Below, piece by piece: positions 1-5,984 of a stretch of DNA of 10,670 bases. Every line of letters starts with the position of its first letter. The first letter of the stretch is position 1. The stretch spans positions 1 through 10,670 of the forward strand of contig DHSO01000043.1 of the NCBI GenBank assembly GCA_002410505.1, written 5' to 3'. This stretch comes from Cloacimonetes bacterium UBA5284. Lineage in GTDB: Bacteria > Cloacimonadota > Cloacimonadia > Cloacimonadales > Cloacimonadaceae. The position numbers and the translations under genes are program-made. The notes under the pieces were generated by a model. It did no database searches and was not told the DNA's origin. It was given only the letters and a program-made list of their open reading frames with translations.

Positions 1-30
1 TACGCACTAAGCACTAAGAACTAAGCACAC
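1..30. repeat. Period-7 tandem repeat, copy 1
   Basis: The heptamer GCACTAA occurs at 4-10 and 11-17 and is followed by GAACTAA at 18-24 and a decaying unit from 25. The three bases before it (TAC) match the end of a unit, so the array probably runs past the left edge of the window. The first 23 bases recur exactly at 188-210. No open frame or promoter uses it. The function is unknown. It looks like a dispersed intergenic repeat, which is inferred from the exact second copy only 164 bases away. Confidence 0.75.
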
Positions 31-59
31 TTGTATATCTCGTTTCTTTCACCCCACAA

Positions 60-240
60 CATGGCTGCGCAATTTTGCGGGGACCCCGAAACCGGCACTT
101 TCCCGTTATTGCGCCTCTCATGAGGCGTCAATCCTAATAAAAGTGAAGGCGAAGCCTGAGCATCCACCGACGCGCAGCGTCGCCAACTACGCACTAAGCA
201 CTAAGAACTACGAACTAATGCACCGCGAGCCTTCGCGCTG
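60..240. other. Cluster of short GC-rich hairpins (REP-like?)
   Basis: Several short inverted repeats lie close together. CGCA 68-71 pairs with TGCG 76-79. CGGG 78-81 pairs with CCCG 85-88. CGCCTC 112-117 pairs with GAGGCG 122-127 over a TCAT loop. AGGC 147-150 pairs with GCCT 154-157. CGACGC 168-173 pairs with GCGTCG 177-182 over a GCA loop. CGCGA 224-228 pairs with TCGCG 233-237. None has a following T-run, so they are not ordinary terminators. Their density and their place between the two heptamer arrays suggest a REP/BIME-like intergenic element. That is inference, and no transposase of the RAYT type is visible in the window. Confidence 0.45.
184..218. repeat. Period-7 tandem repeat, copy 2
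   Basis: Five consecutive 7-base units are seen: CAACTAC, GCACTAA, GCACTAA, GAACTAC and GAACTAA. Bases 188-210 are identical to 1-23. Units vary at position 2 (C/A) and position 7 (A/C), which is consistent with slippage plus point mutation. The array directly abuts the GC-rich hairpin at 168-182. Confidence 0.75.
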
Positions 241-304
241 ATTCTACATCAAAAAGCCACAAGAACGGCAAAGGTAGAATAATATAAGGTGAATGAAAAA
301 ATTC

Positions 305-332
305 TTGACACAAGCTAGGACAAATATTTAAT
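305..332 (+). promoter_or_regulatory. Predicted sigma70-like promoter
   Basis: A perfect -35 box TTGACA lies at 305-310, with TTTAAT at 327-332 (five of six matches to TATAAT) and a 16-base spacer. Transcription would start near 339 and run into the secreted-protein gene at 551, leaving a leader of about 210 bases. The -35 box overlaps the aborted 12-codon frame that begins at 293. The prediction rests on sequence match only, and promoter rules in this lineage may differ. Confidence 0.5.
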
Positions 333-441
333 GTATTTATTGGACTGTGATTGAGAATTACATTTCTGGTGCTCCCTCGAACTACTGCTGTTTCTGGCAT
401 CACTAAACGGGATACCTTTTACAGGTGGCTAGGCGAATTAT

Positions 442-476
442 AAAAAGGTTTTCACGAAACCCTTCAATAGGGTTTC
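442..476. other. Competing hairpins in leader of the gene at 551
   Basis: GAAACCCT 456-463 pairs perfectly with AGGGTTTC 469-476 over a TCAAT loop. The same left arm can instead pair with the upstream AAAAGGTTTT run (about 443-452) through a CACG loop, so the two folds exclude each other. Read on the minus strand, the alternative fold ends in a T5 run (complement of 442-446), which resembles a weak terminator for leftward transcription. No plus-strand T-run follows the 8 bp hairpin, so plus-strand attenuation is not well supported. Confidence 0.35.
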
Positions 477-550
477 ATGGTATATGAGACAACAACTTAG
501 TCTCTGGTAATAGCTTTGGTCCAACACAATAAACAACAAGAAAAAAAACA

Positions 551-1039
551 ATGAAAAATTCCCTGTTTCTCATAGTATTATTCCTCTCAGTGGCTTTTAT
601 TCTGATTGCAACTCCGGTCTCAGATATTACTAGTCTAAAAACTGCAGATAACTTATTGGAGATGTCCCCGGGTATCAAGTGTAGTAAAGACGATTATGAG
701 ACCTATGATGCAGAGTTGACATCTATGAGCAGTGGGTTTGACGGAAATCCAGCTTGGGCGACAGAAAGCTTGGTAATTAGAAACTGTTTCTTTAATGATC
801 TTACTACACATGTTGATACACAGGGTAACCAATATCAGGATTTCTCAATATATGACCCAATAGTTGGTTCAGATCCCCAGCTCAATTCCTTTTATCAACC
901 TATATGGAATACAACCACCATGTCACCTTGTATCGATACCGGCGACGGTTCTGTGCCAATGGTATATATATTTTATCAAATATCGCATAGAAGGCGAAAC
1001 CGGACAGATTTCAAAAAAACTCATTCTGTATTAAACTAG
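551..1039 (+). CDS. Small secreted protein, likely remnant of a surface protein
   Basis: This 162-residue product has a clear signal peptide: a Lys near the N-terminus, a hydrophobic core at about 4-21, and a plausible cleavage region near residues 20-25. The function is not known. Residues about 100-132 (YDPIVGSDPQ..., then SPCIDTGD at 125-132) match from memory the block that closes many long beta-helix repeat surface proteins of Cloacimonadota-like bacteria. In those proteins a run of the type DPDGTxxDxGA should follow. Here the sequence switches after residue 136 to a basic, unrelated tail (ISHRRRNR), which suggests a frameshift or join. The repeat body is missing, so the gene looks like a signal peptide fused to a C-terminal scrap. 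No good ribosome binding site precedes the ATG, only an A-rich tract. It has its own predicted promoter at 305. It may be a pseudogene or a real small secreted protein; I favour a remnant. Confidence 0.5.
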   Translation: MKNSLFLIVLFLSVAFILIATPVSDITSLKTADNLLEMSPGIKCSKDDYETYDAELTSMSSGFDGNPAWATESLVIRNCFFNDLTTHVDTQGNQYQDFSIYDPIVGSDPQLNSFYQPIWNTTTMSPCIDTGDGSVPMVYIFYQISHRRRNRTDFKKTHSVLN

Positions 1040-1354
1040 AGAGTGCGTTATAGACAATAAACAGAGATTCTGTCCCACTCTTGTCCGCTATAGAGATTGT
1101 AGAGACTGCACTTCGAAGCGCTGAACTGATCCGGTATTTTTTGAAGAGAATCAGCGATCACTTGCCGCAATCCTCAGCCTTCTATCTCGCTTAGGAGTCA
1201 TGGAATAAAGGAGACACAGTCTTGGCACAAATTCGTTTGAGGTCAGCTATCTGCCTATTCAGCTGAATCCGCTGAAGCGTAGAATCGTTCACAATCGTAC
1301 CCTGCATGAGCACGATCCGGCCGGATAGGAACAGAATCCCTCTAATGAAAGCGC
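1040..1354. other. Intergenic stretch with compound stem-loop; no confident gene
   Basis: Immediately after the stop at 1037-1039, AGAGTG 1040-1045 pairs with CACTCT 1076-1081. Inside that, ACAGA 1061-1065 pairs with TCTGT 1069-1073. This could protect or end the upstream transcript, but no T-run follows. Further on, a minus-strand frame stays open from 1358 to a TAA at 1191-1193 (55 codons), with an ATG at 1307 giving 38 residues. It has no ribosome binding site, and the opposite strand is also open for about 35 codons, so neither is called. No RNA gene was recognised. Confidence 0.4.
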
Positions 1355-1391
1355 TTGACTAATTTCCCTCTGTCTCAGATATTGTGATATC
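1355..1391 (+). promoter_or_regulatory. Candidate promoter of the ybaB operon
   Basis: TTGACT at 1355-1360 is a five-of-six -35 box. The best-placed -10 is GATATT at 1378-1383 with a 17-base spacer (four of six matches). TATTGT at 1380-1385 is an alternative with a 19-base spacer. A small inverted repeat, GATAT 1378-1382 with ATATC 1387-1391, overlaps the -10 and could be an operator or chance. The ybaB start lies about 35 bases downstream. Confidence 0.45.
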
Positions 1392-1423
1392 TTGGAAAGA
1401 CTAATAAAGATAAGGAGTTCCCC

Positions 1424-1747
1424 ATGTTACAAGGCGGAAAGAATATGAACCAATTGATGAAGCAAGCTCAGAAAATGCAACAAGAGATGATGAAATCTCA
1501 ACAAGAGCTGGAGAGTAAAGTATTTGAAGCATCCTCGGGCGGTGGGATGGTAAAGATAGGGATGACAGGCTCTTATGAGATCAAAAGCATCAAGATAGAC
1601 CCCGAGGCAGTGGATCCCGAAGATGTTGAAATGCTCGAAGACCTGATTCTGGCAGCCATCCAGGAAGCTCACAAGCAAGTGGCTGAAGCCGGTAATGACA
1701 TCATGGGCAAATTAACCGGCGGCATGAAGATTCCCGGCCTCTTTTAG
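1424..1747 (+). CDS. ybaB: YbaB/EbfC nucleoid-associated protein
   Basis: YbaB/EbfC proteins are small dimeric DNA-binding proteins found in the nucleoid and almost always encoded next to recR. The 107 residues match the family length. The N-terminal helix is the family signature: NQLMKQAQKMQQEM (9-22), followed by a long charged helix. A Gly-rich turn follows (SSGGGMVKIGMTG, 38-49), then the beta strand and acidic helix (DPEDVEMLEDLILAAIQEA, 64-82), and a Gly/Met-rich tail ending in IPGLF. The ATG at 1424 is chosen because AAGGAG at 1412-1417 sits 6 bases upstream; an internal ATG at 1445 lacks this. It heads the five-gene operon, with recR starting 3 bases after its stop. The often-associated dnaX is not upstream; a repeat-rich region is found there instead. 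Confidence 0.95.
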   Translation: MLQGGKNMNQLMKQAQKMQQEMMKSQQELESKVFEASSGGGMVKIGMTGSYEIKSIKIDPEAVDPEDVEMLEDLILAAIQEAHKQVAEAGNDIMGKLTGGMKIPGLF

Positions 1748-1750
1748 ATA

Positions 1751-2347
1751 ATGTATATCAGCGAGAATCTTCAGAAGCTGGTCGATAGTTTGGCACGCTT
1801 CCCCGGCATCGGGAAGAAAACAGCTCAACGCCTTGCCTGGCATCTGCTTAGCGAGGATAAAAGCTTTGCGCTGGAACTTTCCGAAATCATCAAAACAAGT
1901 GTGGAAGCCTTCAAGCCTTGCACTAAATGTCTGATGCTTTCCGAAAGCGACCCCTGCCCCATTTGCTGTGCGACAAATCGAAGCCCTGAGAGTTTGTGTA
2001 TCGTAGAGACCAGCGCCGACATCCAGATTATCGAAAATATGAATGAATATCAGGGGCTCTATTTTGTGCTGGGACATCTGCTCTCGCCAATCGATGGCTA
2101 TGGACCGCGAGAAATCAATGCAGAACGGCTGACGCAAAGAGTGGCAGAACTAAATCCCAAAGAGATCATTCTGGCACTGAAACCATCGGCTGAAGGCGAA
2201 GCCACCATTCACTATGTCTGGGAATTATTCAAAGATCACGATATCAGCATCACCCGGCTTTCCACGGGACTGCCCTTTGGTGGAGATCTGGAATACAGCA
2301 GCAGTAATACCCTGCGCAGTGCCTGGGACCGAAGATTCAGGGTGTAG
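1751..2347 (+). CDS. recR: Recombination mediator protein RecR
   Basis: RecR works with RecO (and RecF) to load RecA on gapped DNA during recombinational repair in the cytoplasm. Its 198 residues match the family length of about 200. The domains appear in order. A helix-hairpin-helix contains FPGIGKKTAQRLA (17-29). A four-Cys zinc finger has C57, C60, C69 and C72. The Toprim domain starts near LCIVETSADI (82-91) and includes the acidic EGEAT motif at 148-152. The closing block is GLPFGGDLEY (173-182). The usual EYAD..TL segment reads EYSSSNTL here, so a commonly conserved Asp is replaced by Ser; otherwise the protein looks intact. The start lacks a clear ribosome binding site and lies 3 bases after the ybaB stop, so translation is probably coupled. 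ribE begins 3 bases after its stop. Confidence 0.95.
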   Translation: MYISENLQKLVDSLARFPGIGKKTAQRLAWHLLSEDKSFALELSEIIKTSVEAFKPCTKCLMLSESDPCPICCATNRSPESLCIVETSADIQIIENMNEYQGLYFVLGHLLSPIDGYGPREINAERLTQRVAELNPKEIILALKPSAEGEATIHYVWELFKDHDISITRLSTGLPFGGDLEYSSSNTLRSAWDRRFRV

Positions 2348-2350
2348 AAA

Positions 2351-2935
2351 TTGTTTACCGGAATTGTGGAAGCTATGACCCCTATCCAGAATATCATCGT
2401 GGATTCCGGCAGCAAACATCTTCGCATCGAGCGCCCGGAAAGCTTTGAAGACACAAAGATCGGTTCGTCAATAGCTTGTAACGGCATCTGCCTCACGGTG
2501 TTGGAGTTGGACCGGACCTCTTTCACCGTGCAGATCATGAATGAAACCGTAGTGAAAAGCAGTGCCGGTAAGTGGCGTAATGGTGATATTTTGAATTTGG
2601 AACGCGCCCTCAAAGTGGGCGACAGACTGGATGGACACTGGGTGATGGGGCATATTGACAGAGCAGTGAGATTTATCAGAGTGGAACAGCGGGGATATAC
2701 CTCATACTATCATTTCGAACTGCATCCGGCGGATAGGCAAATGGTGATACCGCAGGGATCTATCGCAGTTAATGGCATAAGTTTGACTATCGCGCAATTG
2801 GGTCAACGGGATTTTAGTATCGCTTTGATCGAGCATAGTCGGAAAAACAGTAACCTTCCTCTGCTGAAGCCCGGTGATTTGGTTAATCTGGAGTACGACG
2901 CCCTAGGCAAGTATATATTGAGGAAAAAAATATGA
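2351..2935 (+). CDS. ribE: Riboflavin synthase alpha subunit
   Basis: It converts two molecules of 6,7-dimethyl-8-ribityllumazine into riboflavin plus a pyrimidinedione, the last step of riboflavin synthesis. The 194 residues hold the two lumazine-binding repeats typical of the family. Repeat one runs 1-96 with MFTGIVE at the very N-terminus, ACNGICLTV (42-50), MNETV (63-67) and NLERALKVGDRLDGH (82-96). Repeat two has GSIAVNGISLTI (136-147), IEHSRKNSNL (160-169, usually IPHTxxxTxL) and NLEYDALGKYI (179-189). By alignment in my head, Cys47 and His101 correspond to the active-site Cys48 and His102 of E. coli. Phe2 must be near the terminus in this family, which fixes the start at the TTG codon at 2351, although it has only a weak ribosome binding site. 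It overlaps the next gene by four bases (ATGA). No FMN riboswitch lies upstream, so expression follows the ybaB promoter. Confidence 0.95.
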   Translation: MFTGIVEAMTPIQNIIVDSGSKHLRIERPESFEDTKIGSSIACNGICLTVLELDRTSFTVQIMNETVVKSSAGKWRNGDILNLERALKVGDRLDGHWVMGHIDRAVRFIRVEQRGYTSYYHFELHPADRQMVIPQGSIAVNGISLTIAQLGQRDFSIALIEHSRKNSNLPLLKPGDLVNLEYDALGKYILRKKI

Positions 2936-4212
2936 GAAGGATTCAGATTTCTCTATTACTATTCGTAATTATGCTGCTTTTCGCTTGCGGCAGCAAGAAA
3001 AGTCCTACCGGAGGGCCAGAAGATACGGAGAAACCAAGCATATTGTCTTCAATGCCCGCGGAGTACGGCGACATCTCATCCGGCATCATCGAAATCGATT
3101 TTAGTAAAGCGATGGACAAGAGCAGCCTCAGCAATTCCGTATTCTTCTATCCACCAATAGCAAATAGGCGCATCAGCATCTCCCGCGCCACAATGCGCAT
3201 CGAGATCCGAGAAAAGCTGCAACCGGATACTTATTATTACATAAGCCTTAGTAATCGGATCAAGGATCTGCGCGGCAATGAACTGGATAAAGCTCAAACC
3301 TTGATCTTCAAGAGTGGCGAGCCAAAAGCTGCCAGTCTTTCGGGCTTGATTCACTATGAGAAAGAGGAAGACAAAAACAGCAAGATCAAGGTCTCTGTAT
3401 TTTCAGCAGATTCTCTGTTGATTCTGATGGATGACCTGAGCGGCAGCAGCTATAATTTCCTTGCACTATCGCCTGCGTCATACCGTTTGCGAGCTTATAT
3501 GGATAAGAACCTGAATGGCCGCTACGATACATCAATCGAGCCTTTCTTTGAAGATGTGGTCAGCATCACAGAACGAGGCAGCATGGATATATCCATGGTA
3601 TATGAGGATACCACTTTGGCGCAGATAAAACGTGTGAAACAGATATCAACCCATGAGCTGGAGATCGAACTGAGCGAAGAGATAAGTAAATATGACTACA
3701 TGGAAATTTTACGACAGGATTCCATGGAAGCTCTGACAGTTATCCGGCAATACCTGGAAGGAAACATCCTCCGCGTATTGACCGCAAAACCAGACAGTAG
3801 CAATTATAAATTACGGCTACGCAATCTGAAAGATATCAAGGGCAACATCAGCCCTGAAAGCTCGATAAGTTTTCGACCAACAGAATTCATCGATACCATC
3901 CACCCTCGAGTAGTGGAGGTATCACCCCGCAACGGAGCTACCGTAAACGATCTGCAGCCGCTGATCCGGATCACTTTCTCGGAGATTATCCTGCCCGAGA
4001 GGCTAAAAGCGCATTTGACAGCTTCGGACAATATGCAGGAGATATCCCTCTCGGTTGAGAGCACAAACGGGAGGACGCTGAGCTTAAGACCGCAACAAGA
4101 ACTCGCCAATTACCGCTCCTACAAGCTTGTGATACATGAAGATACTCAAGACTATAACGGAAATGGGCTGGAGTCAAAATGGGAATCCGTATTCCTGCCA
4201 ATCAGACGATGA
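2932..4212 (+). CDS. Ig-like (Big_5) domain lipoprotein
   Basis: A 426-residue predicted outer-envelope lipoprotein. The N-terminus is a lipoprotein signal: MRRIQ, a hydrophobic stretch at 7-17, and lipobox LFAC with the acylated Cys at 19. Next comes PTGGPEDTEKP (25-35), the tag that opens Big_5 (SbsA-type Ig-like) lipoproteins of Bacteroidota-like bacteria. Big_5 domain one spans about 33-128 and contains IDFSKAMD (55-62) and DLRGNELD (112-119). The middle (about 135-225) is a beta-rich, carboxypeptidase-regulatory-like segment with YRLRAYMDKNLNGRYD (184-199), an acidic Asn/Asp loop that may bind calcium. A second Big_5 domain spans about 321-426 (HPRVVEVSPRNGATV, ITFSE, DYNGNGLES). No enzyme motif was seen, so a structural or binding role at the cell surface is inferred. 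AGGA at 2921-2924 supports the ATG, which overlaps the ribE stop. wecB follows after 13 bases. Confidence 0.85.
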   Translation: MRRIQISLLLFVIMLLFACGSKKSPTGGPEDTEKPSILSSMPAEYGDISSGIIEIDFSKAMDKSSLSNSVFFYPPIANRRISISRATMRIEIREKLQPDTYYYISLSNRIKDLRGNELDKAQTLIFKSGEPKAASLSGLIHYEKEEDKNSKIKVSVFSADSLLILMDDLSGSSYNFLALSPASYRLRAYMDKNLNGRYDTSIEPFFEDVVSITERGSMDISMVYEDTTLAQIKRVKQISTHELEIELSEEISKYDYMEILRQDSMEALTVIRQYLEGNILRVLTAKPDSSNYKLRLRNLKDIKGNISPESSISFRPTEFIDTIHPRVVEVSPRNGATVNDLQPLIRITFSEIILPERLKAHLTASDNMQEISLSVESTNGRTLSLRPQQELANYRSYKLVIHEDTQDYNGNGLESKWESVFLPIRR

Positions 4213-4225
4213 GGAAACAAAGATA

Positions 4226-5284
4226 ATGAAAATAATCCAGATAGTTGGCGCAAGGCCCCAATTTGTGAAGCTGGCCCCGCTTTCCAGAGTAATCAGATCC
4301 GCTGGCATCGAAGAAATAATAATCCATAGCGGACAGCACTATGATCTGCAGATGAATGAAGTATTTTTCCGAGACATGGAAATCCCCGCTCCGGACTATA
4401 ATCTGAGCGTTGGATCCGGTAGTCAGGGAGTTCAAACCGGAGAGATTCTGGCCTTGGTAGAACCCATTCTAGTGAAGCAGAAGCCTGATCTGGTGTTAGT
4501 GTATGGAGATACCAATACGACGCTGGCAGGAGCTTTGGCTGCCGTGAAGCTAGGCATCCGCACCGCACATGTGGAAGCTTGCCTCAGAAGCTTTAATCGC
4601 ACTATGCCGGAGGAAATCAACCGCATAGTAACCGACCATATTTCGGACATGCTGCTAGCACCCACTCAGAAAGCCATGGAAAATGCCGCCAATGAAGGCT
4701 TAAAGGATAAATGCCGCCTCGTGGGGGATATCATGGTGGATTCCCTTGCCTTCGGTATCGCCAAAGCTCGCAAAGAATCCAATGTACTGAATGAGCTGAA
4801 ACTGAATTGTATAGACCCCTATTTCCTTTTAACTTTACACAGGCCTTACAATGTGGATAACCCAAAAAAATTGGAACATATCCTGAGATCTCTGGATACA
4901 CTGGATACCCGCATCGTGTTCCCGGTGCACCCTCGCACCAGAAAGATGCTGCAAAGCCTTTCCGAAAGACAATTTAAGAACATCCACTTCGTGGCTCCCC
5001 AGGCATATCTGGACTTTTTGATGTTGATGGATAATTGCTCCATGATGCTATCCGATAGCGGAGGTATCCAGAAAGAAGCCTATATTCTGAAGAAACGCTG
5101 TGTTACTTTGCGGCCGGAAACTGAATGGATCGAGACTGTGCAAAGCGGCTGGAATATGCTGTTGCCCCCGGAAGATAGCAGCTTCCCCTCTGCGATATCT
5201 GGTTTCCAAAAGCCGGATACTCATCCCGATATCTTTGGACAGAACGTGGCTAGCAGAATACTGGATGTGTTGGTAAAAGGTTAA
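4226..5284 (+). CDS. wecB: Non-hydrolysing UDP-GlcNAc 2-epimerase
   Basis: It interconverts UDP-GlcNAc and UDP-ManNAc in the cytoplasm, supplying ManNAc or ManNAcA for surface polysaccharide. The 352 residues form the usual GT-B fold. Motifs in order are VGARPQFVKLAPL (7-19), SGQHYD (35-40), YGDTNTTLAGALAA (93-106) with Asp95, HVEACLRS (115-122) with Glu117, PEEINR (128-133), TLHRPYNVDN (203-212) with His205, PVHPRT (233-238), SDSGGIQKEA (276-285) and RPETEWIETVQSGWN (296-310). The usual HVEAGLRS Gly is Cys119 here, and the HRxEN Glu is Tyr208. The protein is otherwise typical, so activity is likely. The frame is open upstream to an ATG at 4136, but that would overlap the lipoprotein gene by 77 bases. 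The ATG at 4226 gives the family start MKIIQIVGARPQ and has GAGGA at 4211-4215. It is the last gene of the operon; partner enzymes such as WecC are not in the window. Confidence 0.93.
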   Translation: MKIIQIVGARPQFVKLAPLSRVIRSAGIEEIIIHSGQHYDLQMNEVFFRDMEIPAPDYNLSVGSGSQGVQTGEILALVEPILVKQKPDLVLVYGDTNTTLAGALAAVKLGIRTAHVEACLRSFNRTMPEEINRIVTDHISDMLLAPTQKAMENAANEGLKDKCRLVGDIMVDSLAFGIAKARKESNVLNELKLNCIDPYFLLTLHRPYNVDNPKKLEHILRSLDTLDTRIVFPVHPRTRKMLQSLSERQFKNIHFVAPQAYLDFLMLMDNCSMMLSDSGGIQKEAYILKKRCVTLRPETEWIETVQSGWNMLLPPEDSSFPSAISGFQKPDTHPDIFGQNVASRILDVLVKG

Positions 5285-5314
5285 ACTGCCTGTTATCGAA
5301 GTAGAAAAACCTGC

Positions 5315-5974
5315 TTATACAATCATTCCGTCATTCAGAAGAATGATCTGCCCGGCATATTCCGCGTAATGATCATCATGAGTTACCATCAAAATAGTGC
5401 GGCCCTCTTTGTGAAGATCGGATAGTAAGCGCATCACTTCCCGGCCGTTTGCGCTATCCAGATTGCCGGTAGGTTCATCCGCAAGGATCAGCTGAGGATC
5501 ATTGATCACACTGCGGGCAAGACTCACTCGCTGTTGCTGCCCTCCAGATAGCTGATGGGGAAAATGGTCTTTTCTCCCCTCGATTCCCAATTGTTGGAGC
5601 AAAGACATCACCTTCTCGCGGCGAGTAACTCTATTCACTTTCTTATACAATAGGGGCAGTTCCACGTTTTCGAATACAGAAAGCGATTCGATGAGGTTGA
5701 ACTTCTGAAACAAGAAACCAATGGTGCTGCGCCGCAAACTGTTCCGTTCTCTTTCGCTCAGCTGCTCTACATTTTTATCGTCTATCCGCAGAGTTCCCTT
5801 ACTTGGTTTGTCCATTAGCCCAATAATGTTCAGTAATGTGGTTTTACCGCAACCGGAAGGTCCTTTGATGGCGACGAAATTGCCTTTTTGGATGTGCAGG
5901 TTAAGCTCATTCAGTGCAGTAGTCTCCACCGTGTCGGTTCGGTAGATCTTGCTCAATGCTTTCAATTCTATCAT
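5315..5974 (-). CDS. MacB/LolD-type ABC transporter ATPase
   Basis: This cytoplasmic ATPase powers the efflux or envelope transporter encoded just upstream. Its 219 residues match the LolD/MacB/YtrE type. Visible motifs are Walker A GPSGCGKTT (38-46), Q-loop Gln90 in FLFQKFNL, signature LSGGQQQR (142-149), Walker B LILADEPTGNLDS (162-174) with Glu167, and switch His199 in MVTHDD. The start is the ATG at 5974 because AAGGAG (complement of 5981-5986) lies 6 bases upstream and the protein then begins MIELKALSKIY, as expected; the longer open frame has no support. The stop codon of the permease (5985-5987) overlaps this ribosome binding site, so the two are translated together. Its 3' end faces wecB across 30 bases with no clear terminator. 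Confidence 0.95.
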   Translation of the reverse strand: MIELKALSKIYRTDTVETTALNELNLHIQKGNFVAIKGPSGCGKTTLLNIIGLMDKPSKGTLRIDDKNVEQLSERERNSLRRSTIGFLFQKFNLIESLSVFENVELPLLYKKVNRVTRREKVMSLLQQLGIEGRKDHFPHQLSGGQQQRVSLARSVINDPQLILADEPTGNLDSANGREVMRLLSDLHKEGRTILMVTHDDHYAEYAGQIILLNDGMIV

Positions 5975-5984
5975 GGTTTGCTCC

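Larger units (their letters stand above)
241..550. other. Gene-poor stretch with promoter and gene-start remnant
   Basis: No gene of normal length fits here. An ATG at 293, preceded by TAAGGTGA, opens a typical secretion-like start (MKKFL) but stops after 12 codons (TAA 329-331). A second short frame runs from a TTG at 351 to a TAA at 441-443 and encodes 30 residues with no recognised family. The minus-strand frame over 215-403 has no ribosome binding site or recognisable family and is treated as chance. The stretch reads as decayed sequence leading into the gene at 551. Possible recent loss of an upstream gene is inference. Confidence 0.4.

Noticed and set aside
1..218. CRISPR array
   Set aside because: The repeated units are 7 bases in direct tandem without spacers, and no cas gene is present.
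215..403. 62-residue minus-strand frame over the repeat region
   Set aside because: No ribosome binding site or known domain; it spans a GC hairpin and a strong plus-strand promoter.
1040..1081. Rho-independent terminator after the secreted-protein gene
   Set aside because: The nested stem-loop is real but no T-run follows it, so it is recorded only as a structure.
1040..1423. FMN riboswitch upstream of the ribE-containing operon
   Set aside because: None of the conserved FMN-aptamer segments could be found, and ribE is fourth-hand to this region behind ybaB and recR.
1712..2137. 141-residue minus-strand open frame opposite recR
   Set aside because: It is the shadow of an unmistakable recR gene and shows no family features or ribosome binding site.
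4136..4225. Upstream ATG extending the epimerase by 30 residues
   Set aside because: The extension lies inside the lipoprotein gene, is unlike the family N-terminus, and the ATG at 4226 has a ribosome binding sequence and the expected MKIIQIVGARP start.
5322..5347. Hairpin TCATTC/GAATGA at the convergent junction as a terminator
   Set aside because: It lies in the last codons of the ATPase gene and has no T-run directly after it on either strand; the T-run on the minus strand is about 30 bases away.
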